Of a stretch of 16,967 nt of DNA, positions 16,227-16,967 are shown piece by piece. The position numbers were made by a program, and so were the translations under genes. Origin of the DNA: an uncultured Fibrobacterota bacterium (GTDB lineage Bacteria; Fibrobacterota; Chitinivibrionia; Chitinivibrionales; Chitinispirillaceae); assembly GCA_903888815.1 (NCBI GenBank), contig CAISVC010000306.1, forward strand, positions 1 through 16,967. The letters are read 5' to 3'. The notes below the pieces were generated by a model. It made no database searches. It saw only the letters and a list, made by a program, of their open reading frames with translations, and was not told the origin of the DNA. Numbering within the stretch: position 1 is the first letter of the stretch; each line of letters begins with the position of its first letter.

Positions 16227-16967
16227 TCAGAAAAGATCTCATGCAAACAGTGATGATGATTGCGGCGTCCGCGCTGACGCTTTGGGCGGCACCGAGCATC
16301 ACGACGGTGACCCGGAGCGCCGATCAGGTTGGAAAATACGTAAAGTTGGAGCTCACGGTGGGCCTCACTGCTACGTATACCAATCCCTATGATCCGGCCC
16401 AGATCGACCTGTGGGCGGAAGTTACCTCGCCCACGAATAAACTCTGGAGGATTAATGGATTTTATAATGGTACGCAATGGAAAGTCCGGTTCGCCGCAAA
16501 CGAGACGGGAACCTGGAGCTATGTGGTGAAGGCAACTGACGCCACCGGTTCAGGTCAGAGTAGCGCAGGGAGTTTCAGTTGTGTTGCCTCTAATTATCAT
16601 GGATGGGTAAAAATAGCCCCGAACAAGCGATACCTGAGTTATGATGACGGCACGTCCTTCTACGGAATAGGTCCCTGTTACCCGTGGAGCGTTACTACCA
16701 GCGGATTGGACCAGCTCCAATCCATGGGATGCAATACGTACGTTTATTGGAACGGCACCTATGACCAGAGCGGCGGAAATAACCTGATAGAGTCGAATGC
16801 GTCGGGGATGGGAAAATACGACCAGGGCAAATGCACCAGGATCGATAGCCTGATAAACTGGTCGGAAGCGCGCGGGCTTACGATGATCCTGGTCATTTTG
16901 CCCCACGATTACGATTGCGAAGGTATGGGCGGCTGGCCATCGAATTGGGCAAGTAATCCATATAACA
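16223..16967 (+). CDS. Secreted DUF5060-type glycoside hydrolase (partial, runs off window)
   Basis: The frame is open from the ATG at 16223 to the end of the window (248 codons). It has a hydrophobic signal segment (about 7-23, with AASALTLWAA) and then a beta-sandwich of about 90 residues with NPYDP (54-58), LWRINGFYNG, WKVRFAANETGTWSY and further features of DUF5060, a domain found in front of glycosidase barrels. From about residue 130 (APNKRYLSYDDGTSFYGIG) the sequence resembles the start of DUF4038-like or related (beta/alpha)8 glycosidase domains. The catalytic residues are beyond the window. GGGGAG lies nine bases before the ATG. The upstream 47-codon frame overlaps the start by four bases. 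With the GH2 gene it points to an extracellular glycan-degrading locus; the substrate is unknown. Confidence 0.82.
   Translation, partial: MIRKDLMQTVMMIAASALTLWAAPSITTVTRSADQVGKYVKLELTVGLTATYTNPYDPAQIDLWAEVTSPTNKLWRINGFYNGTQWKVRFAANETGTWSYVVKATDATGSGQSSAGSFSCVASNYHGWVKIAPNKRYLSYDDGTSFYGIGPCYPWSVTTSGLDQLQSMGCNTYVYWNGTYDQSGGNNLIESNASGMGKYDQGKCTRIDSLINWSEARGLTMILVILPHDYDCEGMGGWPSNWASNPYN

Overview
The window looks like a chromosomal piece of a Gram-negative bacterium of the Fibrobacterota or a related FCB-group lineage. This is an inference. The supporting signs are large secreted proteins with C-terminal domains resembling type IX secretion (T9SS type A) sorting signals, Tyr-Asp-Thr-rich linkers, a predicted outer-membrane beta-barrel ending in Phe, and several secreted glycoside hydrolases. 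There is no rRNA and no sequence comparison to fix the taxon.

Left part (1-4830, minus strand): a 1564-residue secreted modular protein with two von Willebrand A domains, five fibronectin-III-like repeats, two GW-type repeats, a 'TGNN' module and a T9SS-like C-terminal domain. It is followed 13 bases later by a second secreted protein that is cut by the window edge and opens with the same 'TGNN' module.

Middle part (5306-9727, minus strand): a central-metabolism cluster in the order gap, pgk, tpiA, secG, tRNA-Leu(GAG). It encodes the three consecutive lower-glycolysis enzymes and a translocon subunit. A good sigma70-like promoter lies in front of gap. The two large gaps inside the cluster (gap-pgk and pgk-tpiA) are filled by long imperfect palindromes that no gene explains. 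These are the least ordinary sequences in the window.

Right part (9728-16967, plus strand): a carbohydrate-use region. In order it has a FucP/GluP-type sugar permease, a predicted outer-membrane beta-barrel protein, a secreted GH2 enzyme related to exo-beta-glucosaminidases and beta-mannosidases, a strong intrinsic terminator, a doubtful 47-codon ORF, and the first 248 codons of a secreted protein with a DUF5060-like domain and the start of a DUF4038-like barrel. Together they suggest that glycans are cleaved outside the cell, products cross the outer membrane (possibly through the barrel), and monosaccharide is taken up by the permease into the glycolysis encoded on the other strand. No SusC/SusD pair, CRISPR array, transposase or phage gene is visible.
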